The notes under the pieces were generated by a model. That model saw only the letters and a list, made by a program, of their open reading frames with translations, did no database searches and was not told where the DNA came from. A stretch of DNA of 64,000 bases, taken from Parabacteroides sp. 52 (GTDB lineage: Bacteria; Bacteroidota; Bacteroidia; Bacteroidales; Tannerellaceae). The stretch lies in contig NZ_QVMG01000001.1 in NCBI RefSeq assembly GCF_010500925.1, positions 372,001 through 436,000 on the forward strand. Direction: 5' to 3'. Made by a program: the position numbers and the translations under genes. Positions 6,508 through 16,094 of this stretch are shown piece after piece; the first letter of the stretch is position 1; the number at the start of each line of letters is the position of its first letter.

Positions 6508-8970
6508 CTAATTCGGATCCACATCATAGTGAATGATTAATTGTTTGAAGGAGGCATGTTCTTGCATCTCCCGGTAGACCGTATCAAGCAACTCCCGGAC
6601 AGGAGCAATGGCGGCGGCCACTTCCAGTTTCAATACGATTTGCCGGATATGAAGTGTTTGAATGCGGGTAACCACAGGAGTTACCGGCCCCAAGACGCGG
6701 TCTCCCAAACGGGCACGTAATTTATCGGCATATACGACGGACAACTCCCGCAAAACACCCTCGTTGCGGCTGCGTAGAACCAGGATGATCAGACGGAAAT
6801 AAGGAGGATAACGAAACAGGCTGCGTTCACTAAGTTGAAGATCAACCATTCCTTTATAATCCAATTGTTCGACCTTACGGATTATGGGATGGTCGGGTTG
6901 AGATGTTTGCAATACGACTGTTCCCTGTTTGTCTCTCCTACCCGCTCGACCACTGACTTGCAACAAAAGCTGAAAGGCTCTCTCATGCGCCCTGAAATCC
7001 GGGAAATTCATAAGACTGTCCGCATTCAACACCCCAACGACACTGACATTTCCAAAGTCCAACCCTTTGGAGAGCATTTGGGTACCGATCAGTATTTGTG
7101 TTTTTCCTTTTTCGAAATCGGCCAGGATGCGTTCATAAGCCGTTCGCGTACGGGCGGTATCAAAATCCAATCGTTCTGTTTGAACGCCCGGAAACAGAAG
7201 TGCGATCTCTTCTTCTACCGTCTCGGTTCCAAAGCCCAACATTTTCAACTCATTATTTTGACAAGCCGGGCAATGCGGCGGTAAAAGTTTCGTATACCCA
7301 CAGTAATGACAAACCAATAGGTTTTTAAACTTATGATAAGTCAAACTCACATCACAATTTTCACAATGAGGGACCCAACCGCATTGTTTACACTCGATCA
7401 AAGGGGCAAAACCACGGCGATTCTGAAAAAGGATAATCTGTTCTTTCTTGTTTAGGGCCTGCTCTATCTTTTGCACCAAGAACGGAGAAAAAAGAGTCTC
7501 TTTCATGATCTTCTTGCGTCTCAATTCTTTGATATCCACCGTTGTCATCTCCGGCATCAGGCATTCCCCATGGCGTACGTTCAATTCGACCAGGCCATAC
7601 TTTCCGGTAGTCGCATTAAAATACGAATCGATAGAAGGAGTAGCCGAACCCAATAAGGTCTTGGCACCATGCATACTAGCCAGGACAATGGCTGCATTGC
7701 GGGCATGATAGCGGGGCGCAGGGTCCTGCTGTTTATAACTGGTTTCGTGTTCTTCGTCCACAATAATCAGTCCAAGGTCTCTGAAAGGCAGGAAAAGAGA
7801 GGAACGTACCCCCAGAACAAGCAGAGGTTCGTGTGTGTTCAATAATTTATTCCATATCTCTACCCGTTCGTTATCCGAGAATTTGGAATGGTATACCAAT
7901 AATTTATCACCGAATAATTTAGCCAATCGCTCTGTGATCTGGGTCGTAATCGCAATCTCAGGCAAGAGATAAAGCACCTGTCGTCCCAGTTTAAGCGTGT
8001 CCTCTATCATGCGTACGTAGATCTCTGTCTTTCCACTGGAAGTGACCCCGTATAATAAACAAACGTCTTTCGTTTTGAATGACTCATGGATGGCATCATA
8101 GGCCTTTTCTTGTACAGGAGTCAACGGATGCAAAGGTTGCAACCGACAGACAGGGAATCGCAGACGCCCTATCTCTTTTTCATAGACTTCGAGAATCCCC
8201 CTTTTTATCAGCCCTTCCAGGACAGCCGAGGTATACCCGCTCTTTTCCAGTAGTTCTTTTTTAGAAACTTCTTGTATCAATGTCGGATTCAAGCTATGGC
8301 TCAGGTCCAGGAAACAAACCAACAACAACTCCTGCTTTTTGGCCCGCTTCAACGCTTCGAATACGGATTGTAATTTCTCCTCTTCTTTATACGCTTGCGC
8401 CAAACGAACGAAAGTTTGCTTTTTGGGAACAAAACCGCGCTTTAACTCTTCACTCACCCCTATGGCACCCCGGCTCATCAAAGAAGCAAGTACAGGCATT
8501 ATATTTCGAAGACCGGTCTTCTTCTCCAGTTCAGAAACTGTCAGTTTCATGACACCGGAAAAAGCATCTAATACCGACTGCTCATTCGCACGCAAGGGCA
8601 TTTCCGATTCAAAATCCGCATGATAGGTTACAGAGGTTTCACTTTCCAGTTTCAGGCCGGAAGGCAAAGCGGCTTTATACACATCCCCCAAGCTGCATAA
8701 ATAATAAGAAGAGATCCACTGCCAGAAGCGCAGTTGAGGGCGACGAAGTACGGGGGTAGCATCCAACAAGGCATAAATCTCCTTCGTATCATAAGTCGTT
8801 TGGGGCGGACGTGCATGCACTTCCATGACGATTGCCGTATAATATCGCTTCTTGCCAAAATGCACAATCACCCGGCAGCCGGGCACTACTGCCTTCTCCA
8901 AATCAGGAGGTATCCGGTAGGTATAACTATTGGCCAAAGGAAGGGGAAGAATGACGTCTGCGTATTTCAT
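6508..8970 (-). CDS. priA: Primosomal protein N' (replication restart helicase PriA)
   Basis: An 820-residue superfamily 2 DNA helicase that rebuilds stalled replication forks. The N-terminal 3' DNA-binding domain is followed by Walker A GVTSSGKTE (around residue 305), a DEEH box, and helicase motifs QNRRGFAPL and GTQMLSKGLDFGNVS. A zinc-binding insert with paired CxxC motifs (CKQCGW, CENC, CHYCG, CPAC) covers about residues 525-570. The length matches family norms. A TAAGTTTG -7 element lies at 8991-8998 on the minus strand. It appears monocistronic. Confidence 0.96.
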   Translation of the reverse strand: MKYADVILPLPLANSYTYRIPPDLEKAVVPGCRVIVHFGKKRYYTAIVMEVHARPPQTTYDTKEIYALLDATPVLRRPQLRFWQWISSYYLCSLGDVYKAALPSGLKLESETSVTYHADFESEMPLRANEQSVLDAFSGVMKLTVSELEKKTGLRNIMPVLASLMSRGAIGVSEELKRGFVPKKQTFVRLAQAYKEEEKLQSVFEALKRAKKQELLLVCFLDLSHSLNPTLIQEVSKKELLEKSGYTSAVLEGLIKRGILEVYEKEIGRLRFPVCRLQPLHPLTPVQEKAYDAIHESFKTKDVCLLYGVTSSGKTEIYVRMIEDTLKLGRQVLYLLPEIAITTQITERLAKLFGDKLLVYHSKFSDNERVEIWNKLLNTHEPLLVLGVRSSLFLPFRDLGLIIVDEEHETSYKQQDPAPRYHARNAAIVLASMHGAKTLLGSATPSIDSYFNATTGKYGLVELNVRHGECLMPEMTTVDIKELRRKKIMKETLFSPFLVQKIEQALNKKEQIILFQNRRGFAPLIECKQCGWVPHCENCDVSLTYHKFKNLLVCHYCGYTKLLPPHCPACQNNELKMLGFGTETVEEEIALLFPGVQTERLDFDTARTRTAYERILADFEKGKTQILIGTQMLSKGLDFGNVSVVGVLNADSLMNFPDFRAHERAFQLLLQVSGRAGRRDKQGTVVLQTSQPDHPIIRKVEQLDYKGMVDLQLSERSLFRYPPYFRLIILVLRSRNEGVLRELSVVYADKLRARLGDRVLGPVTPVVTRIQTLHIRQIVLKLEVAAAIAPVRELLDTVYREMQEHASFKQLIIHYDVDPN

Positions 8971-9104
8971 CTATGCTTGATTTGAGAGGTCAAACTTACA
9001 TAAAATAGACTTACCAAAAAACCGACGGGGAATTCATTTTACTATTCGGCGCATAAGATCCTGTCATACGGGACCTGGGATTAGTCCTTATTCTTTTTTC
9101 CGGT

Positions 9105-9764
9105 TTAATTCAATGAGAGAGCGTAATTATACAAATTGACGACATCTTCTGTTACACTGAATTGAATCTTATTAGCCTTTATATATTCTTTCAATACCTC
9201 TTTATGCTGAGGATATATTTTCAGAAAATCCGATGCGTTAACAAAAAACTTTTGCTTGCCTTTAGAGAGAACCATATATTTTTTCAAGATACGACTCACA
9301 TCTATAGCAACTGCTTCGTCCTCCAATGCATGATAGGTTCCATCGGCAAAAAAGCCGGAGTAATTATCAATCGCAGCCGTAGAGGAGGTTCCCCCATAAC
9401 CGGCCTTCTTGCCTTTATCTTTCGTAACACCGCGATACTCTACCAAGACAGGAGGATCGAGCTGGAGCACTTCTTTTATTTCTTTTTTATCATACAGAAA
9501 CCGTCTGCTGCCGATTGTAATAAAAGTAACCAACTCTTTTTCAGCAAACTCCTTCATCTGATTATTATCCCCTTTATCCAAAAAGAAAAACCGCTTTAAC
9601 AGGACATTATAATTGAGAGGGACGACAAAACGTCTTCCATCTCTATAATAGACTGTACCATCCTGGAATTCTTCTAACAGGAATTGTCCTTTACCCGACT
9701 GAGCCGCAGATTCTACCACATAGCCCATCACAAAAAGAAATAAAAACAAGAGGTATCGATTCAT
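9105..9764 (-). CDS. Exported protein of unknown function
   Basis: A 219-residue protein with a signal peptide (hydrophobic residues 4-17, probable cleavage after SAAQ). The mature part is mixed alpha/beta with many charged residues and no motif I recognise; segments such as DGTVYYRDGRRFVVPLNYN and GSRRFLYDKKE suggest a soluble periplasmic beta-rich protein. I know no named family for it. It lies between priA and a small outer-membrane barrel gene on the same strand, but the barrel gene has its own terminator, so co-transcription is unlikely. Confidence 0.7.
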   Translation of the reverse strand: MNRYLLFLFLFVMGYVVESAAQSGKGQFLLEEFQDGTVYYRDGRRFVVPLNYNVLLKRFFFLDKGDNNQMKEFAEKELVTFITIGSRRFLYDKKEIKEVLQLDPPVLVEYRGVTKDKGKKAGYGGTSSTAAIDNYSGFFADGTYHALEDEAVAIDVSRILKKYMVLSKGKQKFFVNASDFLKIYPQHKEVLKEYIKANKIQFSVTEDVVNLYNYALSLN

Positions 9765-9833
9765 AAAAAAGGGTGTAATGAATTAATAGGACAATAGTCG
9801 GAATAATTCCGGGAAAATACAACAAAAAAAACA

Positions 9834-9870
9834 TAAAAAAAGAGAAGGAATCCTATGCGATCCCTTCTCT
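9834..9870 (-). terminator. Terminator after the small beta-barrel gene
   Basis: On the minus strand a stem of AGAGAAGG...CCTTCTCT with a short loop is followed by a run of T residues, 22 nt after the stop at 9893. Confidence 0.8.
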
Positions 9871-9892
9871 TTCATACTATGTAGAACTTTTA

Positions 9893-10480
9893 TCAGAACA
9901 ATATAGCGGCGGTTATAGCCCAACCTCTATTTTTCCCATTCTCTCGTATTCCATCCTGCATAAAGACACTAAAGTCATCGGTTAAACCCAATCCGTAATT
10001 AACTCCTACCTGTAAATGATTGAAGACCTCTGCTCCTACGCCAAAATCCCAACCGACACCGAATGTTTTTGATTTCACCTGATCGGCTAGTCCCTTCCAT
10101 ACTTTATCTCCGCTTACCTGAAAGCCCACATAAGGGCCGGTGGCCAGATAGGCTTTGACAAAGGGTAATCCGAACTTCCACTTCAGGTGAAGCGGTACAT
10201 CGATATAATCGATTTTAATGGCCAGGTCGTCTATCTCTACTCCCTTCTGGTTATATAAGACTGCAAGATCCAAGCCAACACCCAACAAAGGAAGGGTCGC
10301 CTCAATCATCGGCCCGACATGAAATCCGGTGACATTCTTCCCGTCTAATACGGAAGAGTTAAAATGCACCGTAGATATATTCACACCGCCTTTGACACCA
10401 AACCGGATCTGCGCATGCGCCGGAGTGACCATACATACCATACATACAAGAATTCCTATAAGACCGATTGCCTTTTTCAT
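9893..10480 (-). CDS. Small outer-membrane beta-barrel protein (PorT-like)
   Basis: A 195-residue protein with a signal peptide ending in PAHAQ, then alternating hydrophobic strands rich in glycine and aromatics (IRFGVKGGVNIST, VGLDLAVLYNQKG, VKAYLATGPYVGFQVSG, LQVGVNYGLGL) and a terminal Phe. This fits the eight-stranded outer-membrane barrel family common in Bacteroidota. The ATG at 10480 is chosen because it gives a normal signal peptide; an upstream in-frame ATG would add 25 residues across the promoter. Function is unknown; it is divergent from the CARF nuclease gene. Confidence 0.85.
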   Translation of the reverse strand: MKKAIGLIGILVCMVCMVTPAHAQIRFGVKGGVNISTVHFNSSVLDGKNVTGFHVGPMIEATLPLLGVGLDLAVLYNQKGVEIDDLAIKIDYIDVPLHLKWKFGLPFVKAYLATGPYVGFQVSGDKVWKGLADQVKSKTFGVGWDFGVGAEVFNHLQVGVNYGLGLTDDFSVFMQDGIRENGKNRGWAITAAILF

Positions 10481-10502
10481 AACCTCTTTTTTTATGTTTT
10501 TG

Positions 10503-10534
10503 CAAATTAATAGCTTTTCTAACGAATAAACAAA
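10503..10534 (-). promoter_or_regulatory. Promoter of the beta-barrel gene
   Basis: On the minus strand TTTG, 20 nt, then TTAATTTG, one mismatch to TAnnTTTG, 22 nt before the ATG at 10480. This supports the shorter start of that gene. Confidence 0.5.
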
Positions 10535-10566
10535 TAATGCAAGAGCTGTGTTCAATCAGAAAAAAG

Positions 10567-10574
10567 TATATTTG
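10567..10574 (+). promoter_or_regulatory. -7 element of the CARF nuclease gene
   Basis: TATATTTG matches TAnnTTTG, 27 nt before the ATG at 10602. The -33 region is poor. Because the element lies upstream of 10602, a start at 10548 would precede the transcript. Confidence 0.55.
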
Positions 10575-10601
10575 CCCAACAAGAAAAAGCGAAAGACAAA
10601 G

Positions 10602-11720
10602 ATGAAGCACCAGATTATCTTATTGGGAAAAGATATCACTTCGGTTTACCATGGGATCAAAGAGTTTGGACCGGATTGCATACACTTATTATTTACGGAA
10701 CAGACTCGTTCGATTGCCGATCCGATGTACCCATTGCTCCCCCATACCATTCAACGTTATACGTATCAGACAGAGCCATATAACGGGAATAAGGTGATGG
10801 AGATTTGCCGGGAGATTCATCAGAAACACAGGGGTGAATTTACGTACCACCTGTCGGAAGGCACTAAACCCATGGCTTTAGCCGCTTTTCTTGTCGCAAA
10901 AGAAAAGAATGCCAACGCTTTTTACCTTACCCAAAAAGGGGAGTTAGTATGGCTGGACACCTTCGAAAAAGTGCCGACACATAGCTCGTTAAATAACGAT
11001 GAGATATTGAGACTGAGCGGAAACACATTAGCAGATTATCGCGATATCAAAAATCTAAATGCCGCAGATATAACCGCCTCGCTTCAGATCAAATGGTTTA
11101 TTGAAACATACCCGCATGAACATGCCCGCGTGATGAAGTTCTTCGGTATCTTCTGCCAACGCCAATCTTCCCGTTTACCAGCATCCAAACAACTTGCCAA
11201 CGATTTAAAATTCAAACAAAAAGAGGGAGGACTACTCATTACACAAAGAGGAAAAACCCTTCTACGCTTACCTCAACCCGGGGGCGTTTCACTCTATTTC
11301 AAAGGCAGTTGGTGGGAGACTTTGGTAGCGAATCAGGTGCGCATTTGGAGCGAAGAGAAAACCAATGCTCCGGAAATATGGCAAAACGTTATCTTCCAAA
11401 TGGGAGGAGACAACCCACAGGCTAAGAATGAAGTCGATGTGTTGGTCAACAACAAACAAAAGCTTATTTTCATCGAATGTAAATCCGGGCAGGTGACTCA
11501 AAATGATATCTATAAAATAGACGGCGTACGCGAAACGTATGGCGGAGACATCTCCCGGGCTGTACTAGCCAGTTATTATCCGCTTGACTCCTATTTACAA
11601 GAAAAATGCAAAGATCTCCAGATAAACCTATTTGCCCCTGCCAATGTCAGTGAACGTATCAATCATTTGCATAAAATGCCGGCATGGCTGGATACATTGG
11701 CGGATGAATTGCAATTATAA
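10602..11720 (+). CDS. Stand-alone CARF plus PD-(D/E)xK nuclease (Card1/Can2-like, DUF1887)
   Basis: A 372-residue protein. The N-terminal half is CARF-like: a Rossmann start (IILLGKDITSVYHGI) and the ligand-site motif SEGTKPM at residues 85-91. A winged-helix-like linker (RLPASKQLANDL...) precedes a PD-(D/E)xK nuclease with GSWWE (E239), NEVDV (D279) and ECK (E292, K294), all catalytic positions intact. In known Card1/Can2 proteins cyclic oligoadenylate from a type III CRISPR complex binds CARF and activates cleavage of DNA/RNA. No cas gene or CRISPR array is in this window, so the ligand source is unclear. It has its own promoter and terminator. Family assignment is from motifs, not a search. 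Confidence 0.82.
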   Translation: MKHQIILLGKDITSVYHGIKEFGPDCIHLLFTEQTRSIADPMYPLLPHTIQRYTYQTEPYNGNKVMEICREIHQKHRGEFTYHLSEGTKPMALAAFLVAKEKNANAFYLTQKGELVWLDTFEKVPTHSSLNNDEILRLSGNTLADYRDIKNLNAADITASLQIKWFIETYPHEHARVMKFFGIFCQRQSSRLPASKQLANDLKFKQKEGGLLITQRGKTLLRLPQPGGVSLYFKGSWWETLVANQVRIWSEEKTNAPEIWQNVIFQMGGDNPQAKNEVDVLVNNKQKLIFIECKSGQVTQNDIYKIDGVRETYGGDISRAVLASYYPLDSYLQEKCKDLQINLFAPANVSERINHLHKMPAWLDTLADELQL

Positions 11721-11727
11721 GAAACAA

Positions 11728-11790
11728 AGCCTGTTTTAGTTTCCTACACCCCTAAAAGGAGTTAAAACAGCGGCTATTTACCCCTTTTTT
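11728..11790 (+). terminator. Probable terminator after the CARF nuclease gene
   Basis: CTGTTTTAGTTTCC and GGAGTTAAAACAG pair imperfectly, followed after about 14 nt by CCCCTTTTTT. A leader structure for mutA is the alternative. Confidence 0.5.
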
Positions 11791-11791
11791 C

Positions 11792-11823
11792 ATTGCCTGT
11801 ACTATTTATTTGTTCTACCTTTG
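11792..11823 (+). promoter_or_regulatory. Promoter of the mutA-mutB operon
   Basis: ATTG (-33), 20 nt, then TACCTTTG (-7, TAnnTTTG). The leader before the ATG at 11887 is about 60 nt and shows no cobalamin riboswitch signature. Confidence 0.6.
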
Positions 11824-11886
11824 CCCTCTGTTATTAAGCTACATAGTAAATCATTACTAATACCAGTATTATAAACAAAAAATATT

Positions 11887-13740
11887 ATGGCAGAACTAAA
11901 AGAGAAACTTTTCTCAGAATTCGCTCCCATCACAACAGAAGAGTGGATGGCGAAGATCACGGCCGACCTGAAAGGGGCACCGTTTGAGAAAAAACTTGTT
12001 TGGAGAACAAGCGAAGGATTCAATGTAAATCCTTTCTATCGTGCAGAAGACATCGAAGGACTGAAGACCACTACTTCCTTACCGGGAGAGTTCCCATTCG
12101 TTCGTGGAACAAAAAAAGAAAACGATTGGAAGGTACGCCAAAACATGGATGTTACCGATTTCAAGGCAGCCAACGGAAAAGCACTGGATGTCCTCAAAAA
12201 AGGTGTTAATTCCTTGGGATTCCATTTCAAAGGGGATGATGTTTCGGCAGAAAATATCGCGACCCTGTTAAACGGTATTTGCCCCGAATGTGTTGAACTC
12301 AACTTCAAGACATGCAACGGTAAAACCGTGAAACTTATCGAAATTCTGGCTGATTATCTGAAAGGACAGGCGGTAGACTTAGACAAATGTGTCGGTTCTA
12401 TCGATTACAACCCGTTCAAAAAGCCATTAGTAAAAGGGAAAAAGACCGACAACTGGGCGGCAGACGCAATGGCGGTTGTAAACGCAGGCAAAATGCTTCC
12501 GCGTTACCGTGTATTGGCTGTAGATGCTTGTCTGTTGAACGATGCCGGTGCCTATATCACACAAGAGCTGGGTTATGCCTTGGCTTGGGGTAATGAGATT
12601 CTTGCCAAACTGACAGAAGCAGGCATGCCGGTGGACGAGGTGGCAAAAGCAATCAAATTCAACTTCGGCATCAGTACCAACTATTTCATGGAGATAGCGA
12701 AGTTCCGTGCGGCTCGCTGGTTATGGGCGGAGATTGTAGCGGCTTACAAACCCGAGTGCGAATGCGCTTGCAAGATGCTGACACAGGCACAGACCTCCGA
12801 ATGGAATATGACTGTTTATGATGCACATGTGAATCTGTTGCGTTCACAAACAGAAGCCATGTCGGCTGCTATTGCCGGTGTGGATTCTATCACGGTGGCT
12901 CCATTCGATATAACGTATGAAACACCGGACGAATTCTCTGAACGTATTGCACGCAATCAACAACTGTTGTTGAAGGAAGAATGTCACTTGGATAAAGTGG
13001 TTGACCCTTCAGCCGGTTCTTATTATATTGAGGTTTTAACCAATTCTATCGCCGACCAGGCTTGGAAACTATTCTTAGAAGTAGAAGACAAAGGTGGTTT
13101 CTACGCAATCGCACAAACAGGTGAAGTACAACAAGCGGTAAATACCTCTTCCGTGAATCGCAAAAAAGCAGTGGCTACCCGTCGGGAAATCCTGTTGGGA
13201 ACCAATCAATATCCGAATATCACAGAGACAGCTGCTGCCAAGATCAAAGCAGGAGTGGATTGTGGATGCGGATGTAGCTGTTCACCGGAAATTACGGCAT
13301 TGGACTTCTCTCGTGGTGCTTCCGAATTTGAAACATTACGTCTGGCAACAGAAAAGAGCGGTAAGACACCGAAAGTATTTATGCTGACTATTGGTAACCT
13401 GGCAATGCGCCTGGCTCGCTCTCAGTTCTCCGGTAACTTCTTCGGTTGTGCCGGTTATCAGATTATTGACAACTTAGGATTCGACACGGCCGAAGCAGGT
13501 GTAGAAGCTGCCTTGAAAGCGGGTGCCGATATCGTAGTTCTTTGCTCAAGTGATGACGAATATACGGAATACGCTCCTGCCGCCTACAAAGCGCTGGCGG
13601 GCAAAGCCGAATTCGTTGTAGCAGGTGCCCCTGAATGTATGGATGACCTGAAAGCTCAGGGTATTACCAACTTCATCAACGTCAAGAGCAACGTTCTTGA
13701 AACACTGAAGGAGTTCAATACTAAACTGGGAATTAATTAA
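11887..13740 (+). CDS. mutA: Methylmalonyl-CoA mutase small subunit
   Basis: A 617-residue subunit of the adenosylcobalamin-dependent heterodimer that interconverts succinyl-CoA and methylmalonyl-CoA. The TIM-barrel region (for example FGISTNYFMEIAKFRAARWLWAEI) and a degenerate C-terminal B12-like domain are visible; the domain lacks DxHxxG, as expected for the non-catalytic subunit. Two cysteine clusters stand out: PECECACK (about residues 287-294) and DCGCGCSCS (about 457-465). It is followed by mutB after a 130-nt repeat spacer. Together with the decarboxylase operon at 29.3-33.9 kb it forms the propionate branch. Confidence 0.95.
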   Translation: MAELKEKLFSEFAPITTEEWMAKITADLKGAPFEKKLVWRTSEGFNVNPFYRAEDIEGLKTTTSLPGEFPFVRGTKKENDWKVRQNMDVTDFKAANGKALDVLKKGVNSLGFHFKGDDVSAENIATLLNGICPECVELNFKTCNGKTVKLIEILADYLKGQAVDLDKCVGSIDYNPFKKPLVKGKKTDNWAADAMAVVNAGKMLPRYRVLAVDACLLNDAGAYITQELGYALAWGNEILAKLTEAGMPVDEVAKAIKFNFGISTNYFMEIAKFRAARWLWAEIVAAYKPECECACKMLTQAQTSEWNMTVYDAHVNLLRSQTEAMSAAIAGVDSITVAPFDITYETPDEFSERIARNQQLLLKEECHLDKVVDPSAGSYYIEVLTNSIADQAWKLFLEVEDKGGFYAIAQTGEVQQAVNTSSVNRKKAVATRREILLGTNQYPNITETAAAKIKAGVDCGCGCSCSPEITALDFSRGASEFETLRLATEKSGKTPKVFMLTIGNLAMRLARSQFSGNFFGCAGYQIIDNLGFDTAEAGVEAALKAGADIVVLCSSDDEYTEYAPAAYKALAGKAEFVVAGAPECMDDLKAQGITNFINVKSNVLETLKEFNTKLGIN

Positions 13741-13864
13741 GTAGTCAGAGTAGTCAAGTAGTCAAAGTAGTTAAGTAGGAGATACTACTTACTACTAAGG
13801 AGCGAAGCGAGTGATAACTACTAGCGAAGCGATGACTACTAACAAAGTGATAACTACTAAAAGA
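13741..13864. repeat. GTAGTCA-type microrepeat spacer between mutA and mutB
   Basis: Units of 8-9 nt, GTAGTCAGA, GTAGTCAA, GTAGTCAAA, GTAGTTAA, GTAG, begin one base after the mutA stop. A second half holds inverted relatives TAACTACT, TGACTACT and TAACTACT separated by GAGCGAAGCGAGTG and GCGAAGCGATG. The two halves can fold back on each other. It fills almost the whole gap between two subunit genes of one operon. Confidence 0.85.
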
Positions 13865-13870
13865 AATATT

Positions 13871-16018
13871 ATGAGACCGAATTTTAAGAATATAGATATA
13901 AAGAATGCCGGATTCGTAGCCACGAATGGTGCGGAATGGGCAAAAGAGAATGGTATTAAAGCGGATTGGAAGACGCCTGAGCATATCGAGGTTAAGTCCG
14001 TTTATACAAAAGAAGACCTGGAAGGCATGGAGCATCTGAATTATGCTTCTGGTTTGCCTCCTTATCTGCGTGGACCGTATAGCGGTATGTACGCGATGCG
14101 TCCCTGGACGATCCGTCAGTATGCCGGGTTCTCTACAGCAGAAGAATCAAACGCTTTCTATCGTCGTAACCTGGCTTCGGGACAGAAGGGACTTTCTGTT
14201 GCCTTCGACTTGGCTACTCACCGCGGATACGATGCCGATCACGAACGTGTGGTAGGTGACGTAGGTAAAGCCGGTGTGTCTATCTGCTCGTTGGAGAATA
14301 TGAAAGTATTGTTCGACGGTATCCCCTTGAACAAGATGTCTGTATCTATGACCATGAACGGTGCCGTTCTTCCTGTGTTGGCATTCTACATCAATGCCGG
14401 ACTGGAGCAAGGAGCGAAACTGGAAGAGATGGCAGGAACGATCCAAAATGATATCCTGAAAGAGTTCATGGTGCGTAACACCTATATCTACCCACCCGAA
14501 TTCTCTATGAAGATCATCGCCGACATCTTCGAATATACTTCACAGAAGATGCCTAAGTTCAACTCGATCTCTATCTCCGGATACCATATGCAGGAAGCAG
14601 GGGCAACGGCTGATATCGAGATGGCTTACACCCTTTGTGACGGTATGGAGTATCTGCGTGCCGGTATCAACGCCGGTATCGATGTGGATGCATTTGCTCC
14701 GCGCCTGTCGTTTTTCTGGGCGATCGGTATGAATCACTTTATGGAAATTGCCAAGATGCGTGCTGCACGTATGTTGTGGGCGAAGATCGTAAAGAGCTTT
14801 GGTGCGAAGAACCCGAAATCATTGGCTCTGCGTACGCACTGTCAGACTTCCGGTTGGTCGCTGACCGAGCAGGATCCGTTCAACAACGTAGGACGTACCT
14901 GTATCGAAGCCATGGCAGCAGCACTGGGACATACCCAGTCGTTGCACACCAACGCACTCGACGAAGCGATCGCTTTGCCAACCGACTTCTCCGCACGTAT
15001 CGCACGTAACACGCAGATCTATATCCAGGAAGAGACGCAGATATGTAAAGAGATCGACCCATGGGCAGGTTCCTATTATATTGAAACATTGACCAACGAA
15101 TTGGTACACAAAGGTTGGGCATTGATTCAGGAAATCGAAAATATGGGTGGTATGGCTAAAGCTATCGAAACGGGTATACCCAAGATGCGTATCGAAGAGG
15201 CTGCCGCCCGTACTCAGGCTCGTATCGACTCTCAGGCACAGACAATCGTAGGTATCAACAAATACCGTCTGGAAAAAGAAGATCCTATCGATATCCTTGA
15301 GATCGACAATACCGCCGTACGTCTGGAGCAGATCGAACGCTTGAACGACCTACGCGGCAAACGTGACGAGGTGGCCGTAAAAGAAGCATTAGCTGCTATT
15401 ACCGAATGTGCCCGTACGAAGAAAGGGAACTTGCTTGAACTGGCTGTGAAAGCTGCCGGCCTGCGTGCTTCCTTAGGAGAGATATCAGATGCCTGCGAAG
15501 AAGTAGCAGGACGTTATAAAGCAATCATCAGAACTATTTCAGGCGTGTACTCATCAGAAACAGGGAAAGACGCAGACTTCCAGAAAGCCACTGAACTGGC
15601 TGCGGAGTTTGCCAAGAAAGAAGGTCGTCAGCCACGTATCATGATCGCCAAAATGGGTCAGGACGGACACGACCGCGGGGCAAAAGTAGTAGCAACCGGT
15701 TATGCCGACTGCGGATTCGACGTAGATATGGGACCCTTGTTCCAGACTCCGGCCGAAGCAGCCCGTCAAGCTGTTGAAAACGATGTGCACGTAATGGGTG
15801 TCTCTTCCTTGGCTGCTGGTCACAAGACATTGGTGCCTCAGGTTATTGAAGAATTGAAGAAGTTGGGACGTCCGGATATCATCGTGATCGCCGGAGGTGT
15901 TATCCCTGCGCAAGATTACGATTATCTGTACAAAGCAGGTGTAGCCGCCATCTTCGGCCCAGGTACATCTGTCGCTAAAGCAGCTGTTCAGATATTGGAT
16001 ATCTTATTGGGTGAATAA
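13871..16018 (+). CDS. mutB: Methylmalonyl-CoA mutase large (catalytic) subunit
   Basis: A 715-residue catalytic subunit. The barrel contains the family segment [26 protein letters not shown], given here only by its ends (residues about 114-137), and [13 protein letters not shown]; the C-terminal cobalamin domain has DGHDRG (about residue 598), the lower-axial-ligand motif. It isomerises succinyl-CoA to (R)-methylmalonyl-CoA. I use the ATG at 13871 (MRPNFKNID); upstream in-frame starts fall inside the microrepeat. A strong terminator follows at 16034. Confidence 0.96.
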   Translation: MRPNFKNIDIKNAGFVATNGAEWAKENGIKADWKTPEHIEVKSVYTKEDLEGMEHLNYASGLPPYLRGPYSGMYAMRPWTIRQYAGFSTAEESNAFYRRNLASGQKGLSVAFDLATHRGYDADHERVVGDVGKAGVSICSLENMKVLFDGIPLNKMSVSMTMNGAVLPVLAFYINAGLEQGAKLEEMAGTIQNDILKEFMVRNTYIYPPEFSMKIIADIFEYTSQKMPKFNSISISGYHMQEAGATADIEMAYTLCDGMEYLRAGINAGIDVDAFAPRLSFFWAIGMNHFMEIAKMRAARMLWAKIVKSFGAKNPKSLALRTHCQTSGWSLTEQDPFNNVGRTCIEAMAAALGHTQSLHTNALDEAIALPTDFSARIARNTQIYIQEETQICKEIDPWAGSYYIETLTNELVHKGWALIQEIENMGGMAKAIETGIPKMRIEEAAARTQARIDSQAQTIVGINKYRLEKEDPIDILEIDNTAVRLEQIERLNDLRGKRDEVAVKEALAAITECARTKKGNLLELAVKAAGLRASLGEISDACEEVAGRYKAIIRTISGVYSSETGKDADFQKATELAAEFAKKEGRQPRIMIAKMGQDGHDRGAKVVATGYADCGFDVDMGPLFQTPAEAARQAVENDVHVMGVSSLAAGHKTLVPQVIEELKKLGRPDIIVIAGGVIPAQDYDYLYKAGVAAIFGPGTSVAKAAVQILDILLGE

Positions 16019-16033
16019 TTTCATCTCTAAAAT

Positions 16034-16075
16034 AAAAGTAGGAGAAAACATTTTTTGTTTTCTCCTACTTTTTTT
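16034..16075 (+). terminator. Bidirectional terminator between mutB and the helicase gene
   Basis: A 17-bp stem AAAAGTAGGAGAAAACA / TGTTTTCTCCTACTTTT with a T loop and flanking A and T runs serves both convergent genes. Confidence 0.9.
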
Positions 16076-16094
16076 ATCATCCTACCATATCATC

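Noticed and set aside
10548..10601. Earlier start for the CARF nuclease
   Set aside because: The 18 extra codons overlap the -7 promoter element at 10567-10574, so they would not be transcribed.
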